From Methylobacterium oxalidis (GTDB lineage Bacteria; Pseudomonadota; Alphaproteobacteria; Rhizobiales; Beijerinckiaceae), in assembly GCF_007992195.1 (NCBI RefSeq), contig NZ_BJZU01000064.1:1-64000 (forward strand): 64,000 nucleotides of DNA, in the 5' to 3' direction. A program made the translations under genes and the position numbers. How positions within the stretch are numbered: the first letter of the stretch is position 1; every line of letters begins with the position of its first letter. The notes beneath the pieces are model-generated. The model saw only the letters and a program-made list of their open reading frames with translations, was not told where the DNA came from and made no database searches. This document shows positions 34,139-44,370 of the stretch, in pieces.

Positions 34139-35395
34139 TCAGGCGGCGAGGCCGCGGGCCGCGCCGCTGTTCGCCGCCGTCACGGCGTCCTGCAGCCGCG
34201 CCTCGAAATCGCGGAAGGCGTTCGCCGCCGCCTCCCAGTCCGCCGCGCGCACGCCCGCCACCATCGCGGCGGCCTTGGCGCGCGCGGCGTCGAGGTGGCC
34301 CTGGACCGGGCCCGGGAGGGGGGCCGACTGGCCCTCGCAGGTCGTGGCCGCGTCGCTCGCGCCCTCGAGCCCGACGAGCACCGCCGCGAGGCGGCGGCGC
34401 CAGGCCGCGCAATCGGCGGGCAGGCGCGCGAGGCGCACCGCCACCGTATCGTCGCCGGAGAGGAGCTCGCGGCTCGCCGCCTCGAGCTTGAGAAGGCTTC
34501 CGATCGCGTCCGCGATCTCGCCGCGCGACTTGTCGGTCCCGGCCGCGATCCGGGTGATGTTCGTGGAGATCTCGCCCGTGGCCTGGATCTGCTGGTCCAT
34601 GATCTCGGCGAGCGCGCGCATCTCCGAGGCCGCCGCGGCGACCGACGCGCTCTCGGTCTCCACGCGGGCGTTGGCGCGGGCGATCACGTCCGAGCCGGCC
34701 GAGACGGCGCCGCGGCTCTGGTCGACCGAGCCCTGCATGGCGGCGAGCTCGCCTTGGAGCGAGGCGAGCCGGGCCCGGATCTCCTCGGTGGCCTTGGCGG
34801 TCTGGGCGGAGAGGGCCTTCACCTCGCCGGCGACGACGGCGAAGCCGCGCCCCGCCTCGCCGGCGCGGGCCGCCTCGATGGTGGCGTTGAGCGCGAGCAG
34901 GTTCGTCTGGGCCGAGATCGCCGCGATGGCGCTCGCCATCTCCTCGATCCGGCGGGCGGCGACGGCGAACCCGTCGAGGCGGTCGCCGATCTCGGCCGTG
35001 CAGCCCTCGATGACCTGCATCCGCTCGCGCGCCTGCCGCATGTCGAGGGCGCACTCGGCGATGCCCGCCCGTGCCCGCTCGGCGGTGTCGGCGGAGCCGG
35101 CCGAACGCGCCGCGATCTCGCTCGTGGAGGCCGCCACCTCTTCGCTCGCGGCGGCGATCAGGCGGGCCTGCTCGGCCACCTGAGCGGAATCGTGGGTGAT
35201 CCAGCCGATCGAGACGCCGGCCTCGGAGGCGGCCGTCGAGACGCGGGCCTGCCGCTCGAGGAGGTCGATGCTGGGCCCGGGTGCCGGGGCGGGCGGCGCC
35301 TCGATCCTCTCAACGGGCGCCTCGTTCGAGGCGGCCGCCGGGGGGGCAATCTGCGCTGTCGGCTCGGTGACTGCGATGCGGAAGAGACGGAACAT
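34139..35395 (-). CDS. Soluble methyl-accepting chemotaxis protein
   Basis: A 418-residue chemoreceptor without membrane segments or a recognisable N-terminal sensor domain. The signalling hairpin tip is clear: [20 protein letters not shown] then [20 protein letters not shown]. The flanking region is a long Ala-rich coiled coil (residues 60-300). The first 50 residues are Pro/Ala-rich and disordered. The last 90 residues form a helical domain of unknown role ([20 protein letters not shown]). It should couple to CheA/CheW in a cytoplasmic array or act on another output. It is monocistronic. Confidence 0.9.
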   Translation of the reverse strand: MFRLFRIAVTEPTAQIAPPAAASNEAPVERIEAPPAPAPGPSIDLLERQARVSTAASEAGVSIGWITHDSAQVAEQARLIAAASEEVAASTSEIAARSAGSADTAERARAGIAECALDMRQARERMQVIEGCTAEIGDRLDGFAVAARRIEEMASAIAAISAQTNLLALNATIEAARAGEAGRGFAVVAGEVKALSAQTAKATEEIRARLASLQGELAAMQGSVDQSRGAVSAGSDVIARANARVETESASVAAAASEMRALAEIMDQQIQATGEISTNITRIAAGTDKSRGEIADAIGSLLKLEAASRELLSGDDTVAVRLARLPADCAAWRRRLAAVLVGLEGASDAATTCEGQSAPLPGPVQGHLDAARAKAAAMVAGVRAADWEAAANAFRDFEARLQDAVTAANSGAARGLAA

Positions 35396-35569
35396 GCAGG
35401 GCCACGCCTTCGAGAGTCGTCGTGGCAGAGTGCTCAGGAAAAGATCAAGCGACCGTTAAGCGTGTTCGAAACTATCGGGCCGCTTCTGGGCACTATGTGA
35501 CGACATCACGGTGACGCTTCCGGCCCATCGAACACTTTCCGGGCCTGTCCGGCGCGATGCGGCGCGGGT

Positions 35570-35591
35570 GGCCGGATCCCGGGATCCGGCC
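35570..35591. terminator. Perfect GGATCC-centred hairpin after rne
   Basis: GGCCGGATCCC (35570-35580) is followed directly by its exact complement GGGATCCGGCC, 16 bases beyond the rne stop. There is no U-tract. It shares the core GCCGGATCCCGGG with the hairpin at 44279-44310. It is probably an RNA-stabilising or termination structure at the rne 3' end. Confidence 0.5.
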
Positions 35592-35606
35592 GCCCGCGAG
35601 CCGCAC

Positions 35607-38570
35607 TCACTCGCCGGTGATCGCCGCCTTGGTGCGGGACCACCAGCCGGCCCGCTTCGGGCGGTTCGGGTCCGACGGCGGGGTCAGCACCACGGCGACC
35701 GGCTCCGGCGCGGGCTGAGCCGGCGCCGCCGCGTCGTTGGCGGCCTCGGGGCCCGCCGCGGCCCTCTGCTCCTCGGCCGGGCTCGCGGCCACCGGAAGGT
35801 CGAGAGCGGCCTCCATCGGCAGCGGGGAGGGGGCCGCGTCGGCGGCCGGCGCGACGGTCTCGGCCAGCGCCTCGGCGCTCACCGGCTCCTCGGGCGACAG
35901 CGCGGCGACCTCTGCCGTCTCGTCCGAGTCCGCATCGGAGCCCGCCTCGGGCGCGCCCTGGCCGCGTCCCTCGGACCGGCCTCGCCCGCCCCGGCGACCG
36001 CGGCGGCGGCGACGCCCGCCGGACTCGTCCTCCGCGCCGCGAGCGGGCTCGGCCTGCGTCTCGGCCGCGGCGCCGATGCCGGCCTCCTCGCGCTCGCCCG
36101 CCTCGTCCTCGCTCTCCTCGTCGCGGGCCTCGGCCTCTTGTCCGTCGGCCTCTTGCCCTTCGACCTCTTGCCCCTCGGCCTCTTGCCCCTCGGCGCCGGC
36201 CTCCTCGGAGCGCCCGCCCCGGCGGCGGCGGCGGCGACGGCGGCGGCGCTGGCCTTCGCCCTCGTCCCGGCCCTCCTCGCGACCGTCGTCGCGGCCCTCG
36301 GCGCGGGCCTCGCCCTCGTCGGCGCCCTCGACCTCCTCCGAGGTCTCCTCGGCGAGATCCTCCTCCTCGATCTCGTCGTCCACCTCCATGGCGGGCGAGA
36401 TCGCGACGGCGCGCACGCCCGTCACCGGGCCCTCGGGGCGCTGCGCGGGCTCGCCGCGGTCGAGCTGGAAGGCGGCGGTGGCCGAGAGGCGCTCGTCGGC
36501 GGCGATCGTCACGGTGACGCCGAAGCGCACCTCCAGCTCGCGCAGGTGGGCGCGCTTCTGGTTGAGGATGTAGAGGGCGACCTCGGTGCGGGTGCGCAGC
36601 ACGAGGTTGTGGCTCTGCGACTTGAGCAGCGCCTCCTCGATGGAGCGCAGGATGTGGAGCGCCACCGACGAGGTGGCACGCACGAAGCCCGAGCCGCCGC
36701 AATGGGCGCAGGGGATCGAGGAGGATTCGAGCACGCCCGTGCGGATGCGCTGGCGACTCATCTCCAGGAGCCCGAAGGGCGAGATCCGGCCGACCTGGAT
36801 GCGGGCGCGGTCGTTCTTCAGGCACTCGTTGAGCTTCTTCTCGACGGCGCGGTTGTTGCGCTTCTCCTCCATGTCGATGAAGTCGATCACGATGAGGCCG
36901 GCGAGGTCGCGCAGGCGCAACTGCCGCGAGACTTCCTCGGCCGCCTCGAGATTCGTCTTGAGGGCGGTGTCCTCGATGTCGTGCTCGCGCGTGGCGCGGC
37001 CCGAGTTCACGTCGATCGAGACCAGCGCCTCGGTCGGGTTGATGACGAGGTAGCCGCCCGACTTCAGGGAGACGTGGGTGGAGAACATCGCGTCGAGCTG
37101 CTGCTCCACGCCGTAGCGGGCGAAGATCGGCGTCGGGTCGCGGTAGGGCTTCACGACCTTGGACTGCGTCGGCATCAGCATCCGCATGAAGTCCTTGGCC
37201 TCGCGGTAGGCGTCCTCGCCCGAGACCAGCACCTCCTCCAGGTCCTTGTTGTAGAGGTCGCGGATCGCCCGCTTGATCAGCGAGCCCTCCTCGTAGACGA
37301 GCGCCGGCGCCTGCGAGGACAGGGTCAGCTCGCGCACGCTCTCCCACAGGCGCATCAGGTACTCGAAGTCGCGCTTGATCTCGGGCTTGGTGCGCGAGGC
37401 GCCGGCCGTGCGCAGGATGACGCCCATCCCATCCGGCACCTCCAGGTCCTGCGCCACTTCCTTGAGGCGCTTGCGGTCGGCGGCGCTGGTGATCTTGCGG
37501 GAGATGCCGCCGCCCCGGCCGGTGTTGGGCATGAGCACCGAGTAGCGGCCGGCGAGCGACAGGTAGGTGGTGAGCGCCGCGCCCTTGGTGCCGCGCTCCT
37601 CCTTGACGACCTGCACGAGGATGATCTGGCGGCGCTTGATCACCTCCTGGATCTTGTAGTGGCGGCGGTAGGAGCGGGGCCGCTCGGGGATCTCGGCGAG
37701 GGCGTCGCCGTTGCCGCCGACCTGGGCGATCTTGGGCTCGGCGTCCGGGTCGTCGCTCTCCTCCGACTCGTCGGACTCGTCGTCCTCATCGGACTCGTCC
37801 TCGTCCGAATCGTCGTCCTCGTCCTCCTCGTCCAAGTCGGAATCCTCGGAGGTCTCGTCCGAGGAACGCTCGGCCTCCGGCTCGCCGGACGCCTCCGCGG
37901 CGACGGCGGCGGGCTCGGGATGGCCCTCGGCGACGGGCTCGGGCGCCGACTCGGCGGCCGCGCCCTCGGCGCCCTCGGTCGCGTCGCCCGCGCCCGTGGT
38001 CGCCTCCTCGCCCTGCGGCGAAGCCTCGGTGCCCTCGGCTCGGGTCTCGGCGCCCTCGGCGGAAGCCTCGCCCGTGCCCGTCTCGAGCGCGCTCTCGGGC
38101 AGGTCGGCCGAGGCGTCGCCGCCCGGCACCACCGCCTCGTCGCTCTCGGGCCGCGCGGCGCCCTCCGCGTCCTCGGCGCTCACGGTCTCGCCGGTGCGGG
38201 CGGAGGCCGCCTCGGCCCGGCGCCCGCGCGAGCGGCGGGAGGTGCGGCGGCGCTCCTCGCGGTCGCGGTGCTCCTCGGCGTCGCGCGCCTCGTCCTCGAG
38301 CAGCGCCTGCCGGTCGGCGAGCGGGATCTGATAGTAGTCGGGGTGGATCTCGTTGAAGGCGAGGAAGCCGTGGCGGTTGCCGCCGTACTCCACGAACGCC
38401 GCCTGGAGCGAGGGCTCCACGCGCGTCACCTTGGCGAGATAGATGTTGCCGCGCAGCTGGCGCCGGTTGGCGGCCTCGAAGTCGAATTCCTCGACCCTAG
38501 AGCCGTGGACCGTGACGACCCGGGTCTCCTCCGGGTGCATCGCATCGATGAGCATCTTGTTGTTGGCCAT
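35607..38570 (-). CDS. rne: Ribonuclease E
   Basis: A 987-residue RNase E, the core endonuclease of the RNA degradosome. The N-terminal S1 domain (about residues 30-100, GNIYLAKVTRVEPSLQAAFV, YGGNRHGFLAF) is interrupted by a long low-complexity insert to about residue 290, including a very acidic run. The catalytic core follows: GGYLVINPTEALVSIDVNSG and LIVIDFIDMEEKRNN with the metal-binding Asp residues. The Zn-link is PCAHCGGSG. The C-terminal 300 residues are disordered with Arg-rich blocks, an RNA and partner-binding scaffold. I chose the ATG at 38568-38570 (MANNKMLIDAMHPEE), the family start. Downstream is a strong hairpin; the 5' leader is long. Confidence 0.96.
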   Translation of the reverse strand: MANNKMLIDAMHPEETRVVTVHGSRVEEFDFEAANRRQLRGNIYLAKVTRVEPSLQAAFVEYGGNRHGFLAFNEIHPDYYQIPLADRQALLEDEARDAEEHRDREERRRTSRRSRGRRAEAASARTGETVSAEDAEGAARPESDEAVVPGGDASADLPESALETGTGEASAEGAETRAEGTEASPQGEEATTGAGDATEGAEGAAAESAPEPVAEGHPEPAAVAAEASGEPEAERSSDETSEDSDLDEEDEDDDSDEDESDEDDESDESEESDDPDAEPKIAQVGGNGDALAEIPERPRSYRRHYKIQEVIKRRQIILVQVVKEERGTKGAALTTYLSLAGRYSVLMPNTGRGGGISRKITSAADRKRLKEVAQDLEVPDGMGVILRTAGASRTKPEIKRDFEYLMRLWESVRELTLSSQAPALVYEEGSLIKRAIRDLYNKDLEEVLVSGEDAYREAKDFMRMLMPTQSKVVKPYRDPTPIFARYGVEQQLDAMFSTHVSLKSGGYLVINPTEALVSIDVNSGRATREHDIEDTALKTNLEAAEEVSRQLRLRDLAGLIVIDFIDMEEKRNNRAVEKKLNECLKNDRARIQVGRISPFGLLEMSRQRIRTGVLESSSIPCAHCGGSGFVRATSSVALHILRSIEEALLKSQSHNLVLRTRTEVALYILNQKRAHLRELEVRFGVTVTIAADERLSATAAFQLDRGEPAQRPEGPVTGVRAVAISPAMEVDDEIEEEDLAEETSEEVEGADEGEARAEGRDDGREEGRDEGEGQRRRRRRRRRRGGRSEEAGAEGQEAEGQEVEGQEADGQEAEARDEESEDEAGEREEAGIGAAAETQAEPARGAEDESGGRRRRRGRRGGRGRSEGRGQGAPEAGSDADSDETAEVAALSPEEPVSAEALAETVAPAADAAPSPLPMEAALDLPVAASPAEEQRAAAGPEAANDAAAPAQPAPEPVAVVLTPPSDPNRPKRAGWWSRTKAAITGE

Positions 38571-39158
38571 GACGAACTTTCGACATGGCGGCCGACGTCG
38601 CACACCTTGGACCGAGGCGTCCCGGTGGAGCCTCTCCCGGCCCGCGGGCCATCCTGGGAAACGCTCGCGACGGCCTCGTCACCGGGGCCGTGGGGGCTGT
38701 GGGGAAGGGATTGCCGTCAACCGCCGCTCGGCGCCGGTGATCGGCGCGCCTGGGGTTGAACATGGCCGAGGGGAAGGGCGACCCGGCGCGACGCGAAACA
38801 CGCGCGCTTGCGGCACGAGCAGCGGCAACCGTTGCTGTGCGTCCGCCCATCCTTTCCCCGACCTCGCGAAAACATCCTGGCCGGCATCTGCCGGCCGCGA
38901 ATTCCAAATGGGTGTGGCGGGAGACAATTCCGCCACGTCTGCCGACACCCGCCCGATTTCCAATGAGGATCCGGCGATCACCGCGAGGGACCGGGAGCGA
39001 CGTTGCGCACGGGGCCCGGGGACTCGGCCGAGGGTCGCGAAACGGACCGACGGGACCGGAAGGGGTCCGTATCATTACAGATCGCCGCAGCGATTTGGCA
39101 AGGGTGCGGATGAAAGCCGCGGCCGCGCGCGTGCCGGCGCGGCGGCCGGGACGTGCCG
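38571..39158. other. rne promoter and leader region, no gene seen
   Basis: About 590 bases upstream of rne. RNase E is known in other bacteria to regulate its own mRNA through a long 5' leader, so the length is suggestive. No leader hairpin could be matched by eye. The small exported-protein gene upstream is also leftward and its 3' end lies at 39159. Confidence 0.4.
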
Positions 39159-39533
39159 TCAGGGCCGGGCCGTGGGCAGCGGCGGCGCCTCGGCGGGGTC
39201 GCTCGGGGCGGTGTCGCGCTCGGCCCCGGCGCTGCGCGCGCGCCGGGACGGCGCGGCGCATCCCGTCGTGCAGCCGCTGCAGATCGAGGTGGTGGCGCGC
39301 CGGACGCGGTCGTCGAACGCCTTCTCCTGGAGCTTGCGCTCGGCGTCGACGCGGCTGCGCCGCGCCTCCATCTCCTCGGGCGTCGCCGGCACCGGGTCCT
39401 CGGCCTTCGGGGCCGCGCCCGGCGCGACCGGGCGCCGCTTGCCCGGCGCGGGGTCGACCTGCGCGGCGGCGGCGAGCGGGACGGCGAGGCCCGTCAGGGC
39501 GGCGAGCAGGGCGGCGAGGAGGGGAAGGCGCAT
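39159..39533 (-). CDS. Small exported protein of unknown function
   Basis: A 124-residue protein with a clear Sec signal peptide (residues 1-24, LLAALLAALTGLAVPLAAAA). A Pro/Lys-rich stretch follows, then a charged helix (TPEEMEARRSRVDAERKLQE) and a Cys motif ATTSICSGCTTGCAAP with three cysteines. The tail is disordered. I do not recognise the family. GGAG precedes the ATG at 39531-39533. The cysteines could bind metal or form disulfides. It lies alone between rne and the divergent tct operon. Confidence 0.6.
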   Translation of the reverse strand: MRLPLLAALLAALTGLAVPLAAAAQVDPAPGKRRPVAPGAAPKAEDPVPATPEEMEARRSRVDAERKLQEKAFDDRVRRATTSICSGCTTGCAAPSRRARSAGAERDTAPSDPAEAPPLPTARP

Positions 39534-39797
39534 CGCGGTCTCCGGGGGCTGTCGAGCCTAGCACGGGGGCCGGGCCGCGACAGGCGCGCGGCGCGGCCAC
39601 ACGCGATCTTCCTGCGGTCTTGGTGAACGCCGGGCGCGGTCCGCCGCCATGACAAACCGCCCGCACCGTCAATCCGCACTCGGCAATCTCATCCACCGCC
39701 TCGCCTTTACGGATCGGGCTTTGCCGGACCACAATGCCCCGGCGCGACCCGTTCGACGAAGGCGGGCGCCGGGATCGAGACGCCGAGGAGCCTGTCG

Positions 39798-40802
39798 ATG
39801 ATGAGTTCGGGTATGGGGCGCCGCGCGCTCCTGGGGCTGTTGCTCGCGGGAGCCGGCCTCGCGGCGCTGCCGCCGGGGTCCGGCGCGGCGCGGGCGCAGG
39901 CGAACTTCCCGACCCGGCCGATCACCCTGATCGTCCCCTTCGCGGCCGGCGGCTCGACGGACGTGGTGGGCCGCCTCGTCGCCCAGAAGATGTCGGAGAG
40001 CCTCGGCCAGCAGGTCGTGGTGGAGAACGTGGTGGGCGCCGGCGGCAACGTCGGGGCGACCCGCGTCGCCAAGGCCGACCCGGACGGCTACACGATCCTG
40101 ATGGGGACGGTGGCCACCCACGCCCTCAACCCCCTGATCCTCAAGCGCAAGCCCTACGACCCGGTCGCCGACTTCGCCCCCGTCTCCCTGCTCGCGGTGG
40201 TGCCGAACGTCCTCGTGGTCAACCCGAACCTGCCCGCCAAGACGGTGCCGGAGCTGATCGCGATGCTGAAGGCCGAGCCCGGCAAGTACAATTACGCCTC
40301 GTCGGGCAACGCGACGCCGCTCCACCTCTCGGGCGAGCTCTTCAAGAGCATGGCGGGCGTCCAGATGCAGCACATCCCCTACCGGGGCTCGGGCCCGGCG
40401 CTCAACGACGTGGTGGCGGGCCAGGTGCCGATCATGTTCGACAACCTGCCCTCGTCCTCCGAGTTCATCCGGGCGGGGAGCCTGCGCGGCGTCGCCGTGA
40501 CGACGAAGGAGCGGGCGCCCTCCTTCCCCGACATGCCGACCATCGCCGAGGCCGGGCTGCCGGGCTACGAGACCTACACCTGGAACGCGCTGTTCGCGCC
40601 CGCCAAGACCCCGCGCCCGGTCATCGAGGCCCTCAACGCCGCCTCCGTCGCGGCCCTCAAGGACCCGACCGTGGTCGAGCGCATGAAGGCGTTCAGCGCC
40701 ACCGTCGTCGGCTCGACGCCGGAGGCTCTGGCCGACCACGTCAAGGCCGAGGTCGCGAAGTGGACGCCGGTGGTCAAGGAAGCCGGCGTGCAGTCGGAGT
40801 GA
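39798..40802 (+). CDS. TctC-family substrate-binding protein, first copy
   Basis: A 334-residue periplasmic binding protein of the tripartite tricarboxylate transporter (TTT/Bug) type. It has a twin-arginine-like leader (MGRRALLGLLLAGAGLAALP), then the family start FPTRPITLIVPFAAGGSTDV, ENVVGAGGNVGATRVAKADP and PYRGSGPALNDVVAGQVPIM. Bug proteins bind carboxylates through two bridging waters; the ligand here is unknown. GGAG precedes the ATG. It is the first gene of a four-gene operon that also holds TctB, TctA and a second TctC. Confidence 0.9.
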   Translation: MMSSGMGRRALLGLLLAGAGLAALPPGSGAARAQANFPTRPITLIVPFAAGGSTDVVGRLVAQKMSESLGQQVVVENVVGAGGNVGATRVAKADPDGYTILMGTVATHALNPLILKRKPYDPVADFAPVSLLAVVPNVLVVNPNLPAKTVPELIAMLKAEPGKYNYASSGNATPLHLSGELFKSMAGVQMQHIPYRGSGPALNDVVAGQVPIMFDNLPSSSEFIRAGSLRGVAVTTKERAPSFPDMPTIAEAGLPGYETYTWNALFAPAKTPRPVIEALNAASVAALKDPTVVERMKAFSATVVGSTPEALADHVKAEVAKWTPVVKEAGVQSE

Positions 40803-40834
40803 CGGGGCCGGGCCTGCGCGCGGCGCGGCTCGGC

Positions 40835-40879
40835 AGAACCGGGCTCGCGAGAACCGGGCCCGGGAGAACCGGGCTTGGG
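40835..40879 (+). repeat. 15-bp tandem repeat, three copies
   Basis: Three adjacent imperfect copies of AGAACCGGGCYYGGG start at 40835, 40850 and 40865, with a degenerate fourth (AAAACCGCC) after them. They lie in the 195-base gap between the first tctC and tctB. Confidence 0.65.
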
Positions 40880-40997
40880 AAAACCGCCGCCGTCCTCGCG
40901 ACGGCGCCGGCGGGACGTGGCACTATCTGGTTGCCCGCCGGGCGGGCCGGCCGCGCGCGAGCGCGCCGGCGAGAACGCGGCGGGAGGAGGAAACGAC

Positions 40998-41660
40998 ATG
41001 AGTGAGCTGAACCACGGCCGCGCGTCGGGCCGTGGCCTGGTGCGTGGACCCCAGAGCCTCGTCGCCGGCATCGGCCTCGTCGCGCTCGCCCTGTTCGGGT
41101 TCTGGGCCTCGGGCGACCTGCCGCAGGGCACGCTCCGGGCGATGGGACCCGGCCTGATGCCGCGCTGGCTGTCGGTCGGCGTCGGCATCTGCGGCCTCGG
41201 CCTCGTCCTGGCGGCCTTCCTCAAGGACGGCGAGCCGCTCGCCCGCGCGGCCTGGCGCGGTCCCGTCGTCGTCACCCTGGCGATCTTCGCCTTCGCGGTC
41301 ACGATCCGCCCCTTCACCTTCGGCAGCGTGACGATGCCGGGTCTCGGGCTGATCGTGGCGGGCCCGCTCGCCGTGATCGTCGGCGGCTTCGCGACGCCGG
41401 AGGCGCGCCTGCGCGAGCTCGTGATCCTGGCCCTGTTCCTCACGGCGGGCTGCATGCTGCTGTTCGGCGACCTCCTGAACCTGCCGATCCCGATCTTCCC
41501 CGTCGCGGTCGTGGACGCGCTGTCCGGCACCCTGTCCACGCGCACGCTGCTGCGCCTCGCGGCCGGGCTCCTCGCCGTCGGCGGTCTCGCCCTGCTCTTC
41601 CTGGAGCGGGCCCAGCGGCGCCAGCCGGTCGACGTCGCCCACCACTCGATGACCACCTGA
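40998..41660 (+). CDS. TctB-family small membrane subunit
   Basis: A 220-residue membrane protein of the TctB family, the small four-helix subunit of tripartite tricarboxylate transporters. Hydrophobic segments lie near residues 22-40, 62-76, 85-130 (with a Gly-rich turn) and 185-205. [16 protein letters not shown] is typical. The ATG at 40998-41000 is preceded by GGAGGAGG, the strongest ribosome binding site in the operon, which decides the start against an upstream in-frame extension. TctA follows after 36 bases. Confidence 0.85.
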   Translation: MSELNHGRASGRGLVRGPQSLVAGIGLVALALFGFWASGDLPQGTLRAMGPGLMPRWLSVGVGICGLGLVLAAFLKDGEPLARAAWRGPVVVTLAIFAFAVTIRPFTFGSVTMPGLGLIVAGPLAVIVGGFATPEARLRELVILALFLTAGCMLLFGDLLNLPIPIFPVAVVDALSGTLSTRTLLRLAAGLLAVGGLALLFLERAQRRQPVDVAHHSMTT

Positions 41661-41696
41661 CGCCCCGCAGGGTCGCGTCCCAAGGAATCCCCGGCA

Positions 41697-43202
41697 GTGT
41701 CGGATCTCGTCTCCAATCTCGGGCTCGGCTTCTCCATCGCCCTCAGCCTGCAGAACCTCGCGCTCTGCTTCCTCGGCTGCCTCGTCGGCACGCTGATCGG
41801 CGTCCTGCCCGGCGTCGGCCCCATCGCGACCATCGCGATGCTGCTGCCGATCACCTTCGGGCTCGATCCGGTCGGCGCCCTCATCATGCTGGCGGGCATC
41901 TACTACGGGGCGCAGTACGGCGGCTCCACCACCGCCATCCTCGTCAACATCCCGGGCGAGGCGACCTCCGTCATCACGACCCTCGACGGCCACCAGATGG
42001 CCCGCCAGGGCCGCGCCGGCATCGCCCTCGGCATCGCCGCCATCGGCTCCTTCTGCGCCGGCACGGTGGCGACCATGCTGATCGCGGCGATCGGCGCGCC
42101 GCTGACCCGGCTCGCGCTGGTGTTCGGCCCGGCCGAGTACTTCGCCCTGATGGTGATGGGCCTCGTCTTCGCGGTGGTGCTGGCGCGGGGCTCGATCCTC
42201 AAGGCGGTGGCGATGATCCTCGTCGGCATCCTGCTCGCGACCGTCGGCACCGACCTCGAGACCGGGCAGGAGCGCCTGACCTTCGGCCTCGCCTTCCTGA
42301 CGGACGGGATCGACTTCTCGGTGCTGGCGATGGGCCTGTTCGGCATCGCCGAGATCCTGCGCAACCTCGACCACACCGAGACCCGCGACGTGGTGCGCCA
42401 GCACATCGGGCGCCTTCTGCCGGGCCGCGCCGAGCTGCGGCAGGCGGCGGGGCCGATCCTGCGCGGCACCGCCATCGGCTCGACGCTCGGCATCCTGCCG
42501 GGCAACGGCGCGGTGCTCGGCCCCTTCGCCGCCTACACCGTGGAGAAGCGCATCGCCCGCGACCCGAGCCGCTTCGGCCGCGGCGCCATCGAGGGCGTGG
42601 CGGGGCCGGAGAGCGCCAACAACGCGGGCGCGCAGACCTCCTTCATCCCGCTCCTCACCCTCGGCATCCCGCCGAACGCCGTGATGGCGCTGATGGTCGG
42701 CGCCATGACGATCCACGGCATCGTGCCGGGCCCCGGCGTGATGACGAAGAACCCGAACCTGTTCTGGGGCATGATCGCCTCGATGTGGCTCGGCAACCTG
42801 ATGCTGCTCATCATCAACCTGCCCCTGGTCGGGGTCTGGGTGCGCCTCCTGAAGGTGCCCTACCGGCTGATGTTCCCGGCGATCCTGATGTTCTGCGCCA
42901 TCGGCATCTACTCGATCAACGCGCTGCCCACCGACGTCATGCTGATCGCCCTGTTCGGGCTGATCGGCTACGCGCTGATCAAGTTCGGCTTCGAGCCGGC
43001 GCCGCTGCTGCTCGGCTTCGTGCTCGGCAAGCTGATGGAGGAGTACCTGCGCCGCGCCCTCACGCTCTCGCGCGGGGATGCGATGGTGTTCCTCGAACGT
43101 CCGATCTGCGCGGGGCTGTTCGCGATCTCGATCATCATGCTGGTCGCGGCCCTGACGCCGTCGCTGCGCCGCAGCCGCGACGACGTCTTCAGCGAGGCCT
43201 GA
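41697..43202 (+). CDS. TctA-family large permease subunit
   Basis: A 501-residue permease with about eleven to twelve membrane segments, the transport subunit of the TTT system, driven by a sodium or proton gradient. Family motifs are [20 protein letters not shown] (near residue 37), [20 protein letters not shown] (near 69), and in the second half [20 protein letters not shown] and [20 protein letters not shown]. The start is a GTG at 41697-41699 with AAGGAA a few bases upstream. It works with TctB and one or both of the flanking TctC proteins. Confidence 0.95.
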   Translation: MSDLVSNLGLGFSIALSLQNLALCFLGCLVGTLIGVLPGVGPIATIAMLLPITFGLDPVGALIMLAGIYYGAQYGGSTTAILVNIPGEATSVITTLDGHQMARQGRAGIALGIAAIGSFCAGTVATMLIAAIGAPLTRLALVFGPAEYFALMVMGLVFAVVLARGSILKAVAMILVGILLATVGTDLETGQERLTFGLAFLTDGIDFSVLAMGLFGIAEILRNLDHTETRDVVRQHIGRLLPGRAELRQAAGPILRGTAIGSTLGILPGNGAVLGPFAAYTVEKRIARDPSRFGRGAIEGVAGPESANNAGAQTSFIPLLTLGIPPNAVMALMVGAMTIHGIVPGPGVMTKNPNLFWGMIASMWLGNLMLLIINLPLVGVWVRLLKVPYRLMFPAILMFCAIGIYSINALPTDVMLIALFGLIGYALIKFGFEPAPLLLGFVLGKLMEEYLRRALTLSRGDAMVFLERPICAGLFAISIIMLVAALTPSLRRSRDDVFSEA

Positions 43203-43264
43203 GACCGCGCCGCGGGGCGCGGGGCGCACGGGCCGTTCGAAACGAGTAGAGAGGAAACACGACG

Positions 43265-44269
43265 ATGACACGCACGCTCACCCGCCGCCTCGCGGGGCTC
43301 GCCCTGATCGCGGGCGCGGCGGCCGGGCTCGGCCTCGCCGCCCCCGGCGCCCTGGCGGACGCCTATCCCCAGCGCCCGATCACCATGGTGGTGCCCTTCG
43401 CGGCGGGCGGGCCGACCGACGTCGTCGCCCGGATCGTGGCCGACCACATGTCCCGCACGCTCGGCCAGCAGGTGGTGATCGAGAACGTGACCGGCGCCGG
43501 CGGCACCACGGGCATCACCCGCGCCGCGCAGGCCGCGCCGGACGGCTACACGATCATGATGGGCCACATGGGCACGCACGGCGCGGCGCCGGCCCTGTTC
43601 AAGGGCCTGAAATACGACCCCGCCACGAGCTTCGATCCGATCGGGATGGCGGCCGGCACGCCCATCGTCATCGTGGCCAAGAAGGACTTCGCGGCCCCCG
43701 ACCTCAAGGCGTTCCTCGCGGCGGTGAAGTCGGGCGGCGCCTCGGTCAACCAGGCCCATGCCGGCGTCGGCTCGGTCTCGCACTCGACCGGCGTGCTGTT
43801 CGACTCGATCATCGGCGCCAAGCCGACGCTCGTCGTCTACCGCGGCACCGGCCCGGCCCTGAACGACCTGATGGCTGGCCAGGTCGACTTCATGACCGAC
43901 CAGATCGTCAACGTGGCCCCGCAGATCAACGGCGGCACCATCAAGGCCTACGCCATCGCCACGCCCGAGCGCTCGCCCGCCCTGCCGAACGTGCCGACCA
44001 CCAAGGAGGCCGGCCTCGACAATTACGAGGTGAGCGCCTGGAACGCGGTCTTCGCCCCGAAGGGCCTGCCGAAGGACGTCTCGGCCGCGCTGGTGAACGC
44101 GCTCGGCAAGGCGCTGGAGGACGAGTCGACCCGCAAGCGCATCCTCGACCTCGGCGGCACCGTCCCGCCCACCGCCGAGCGGGGCCCGGCCGCCCTCCAG
44201 AAGCTCGTCGAGAGCGAGGTCGCCCGCTGGACCCCGGTGCTGCGCGCCGCCGTAGACGGCAACAACTGA
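43265..44269 (+). CDS. TctC-family substrate-binding protein, second copy
   Basis: A 334-residue Bug-type binding protein with a Sec signal peptide (ending PGALA) and the family start [40 protein letters not shown] and [20 protein letters not shown]. It has the same length as the first tctC product but differs clearly in the ligand-facing loops, so the two probably bind different carboxylates. GAGAGGAAA precedes the ATG. It is the last gene of the operon, 62 bases after tctA, and is followed by a strong hairpin. Confidence 0.93.
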   Translation: MTRTLTRRLAGLALIAGAAAGLGLAAPGALADAYPQRPITMVVPFAAGGPTDVVARIVADHMSRTLGQQVVIENVTGAGGTTGITRAAQAAPDGYTIMMGHMGTHGAAPALFKGLKYDPATSFDPIGMAAGTPIVIVAKKDFAAPDLKAFLAAVKSGGASVNQAHAGVGSVSHSTGVLFDSIIGAKPTLVVYRGTGPALNDLMAGQVDFMTDQIVNVAPQINGGTIKAYAIATPERSPALPNVPTTKEAGLDNYEVSAWNAVFAPKGLPKDVSAALVNALGKALEDESTRKRILDLGGTVPPTAERGPAALQKLVESEVARWTPVLRAAVDGNN

Positions 44270-44278
44270 GGCCGACCC

Positions 44279-44310
44279 GCCGGATCCCGGGGGATGCCCC
44301 GGGATCCGGC
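44279..44310 (+). terminator. Strong hairpin closing the tct operon
   Basis: GCCGGATCCCGGGG (44279-44292) and its exact complement (44297-44310) form a 14-bp stem with a GATG loop, nine bases after the stop codon. There is no U-tract, only CTTCG. The stem core matches the hairpin after rne. Confidence 0.6.
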
Positions 44311-44370
44311 CTTCGCGACGGGCGGCCCGCGCGTGTACAATCGGCGGGGCCTGCCCGCCCGTGACCCGCC

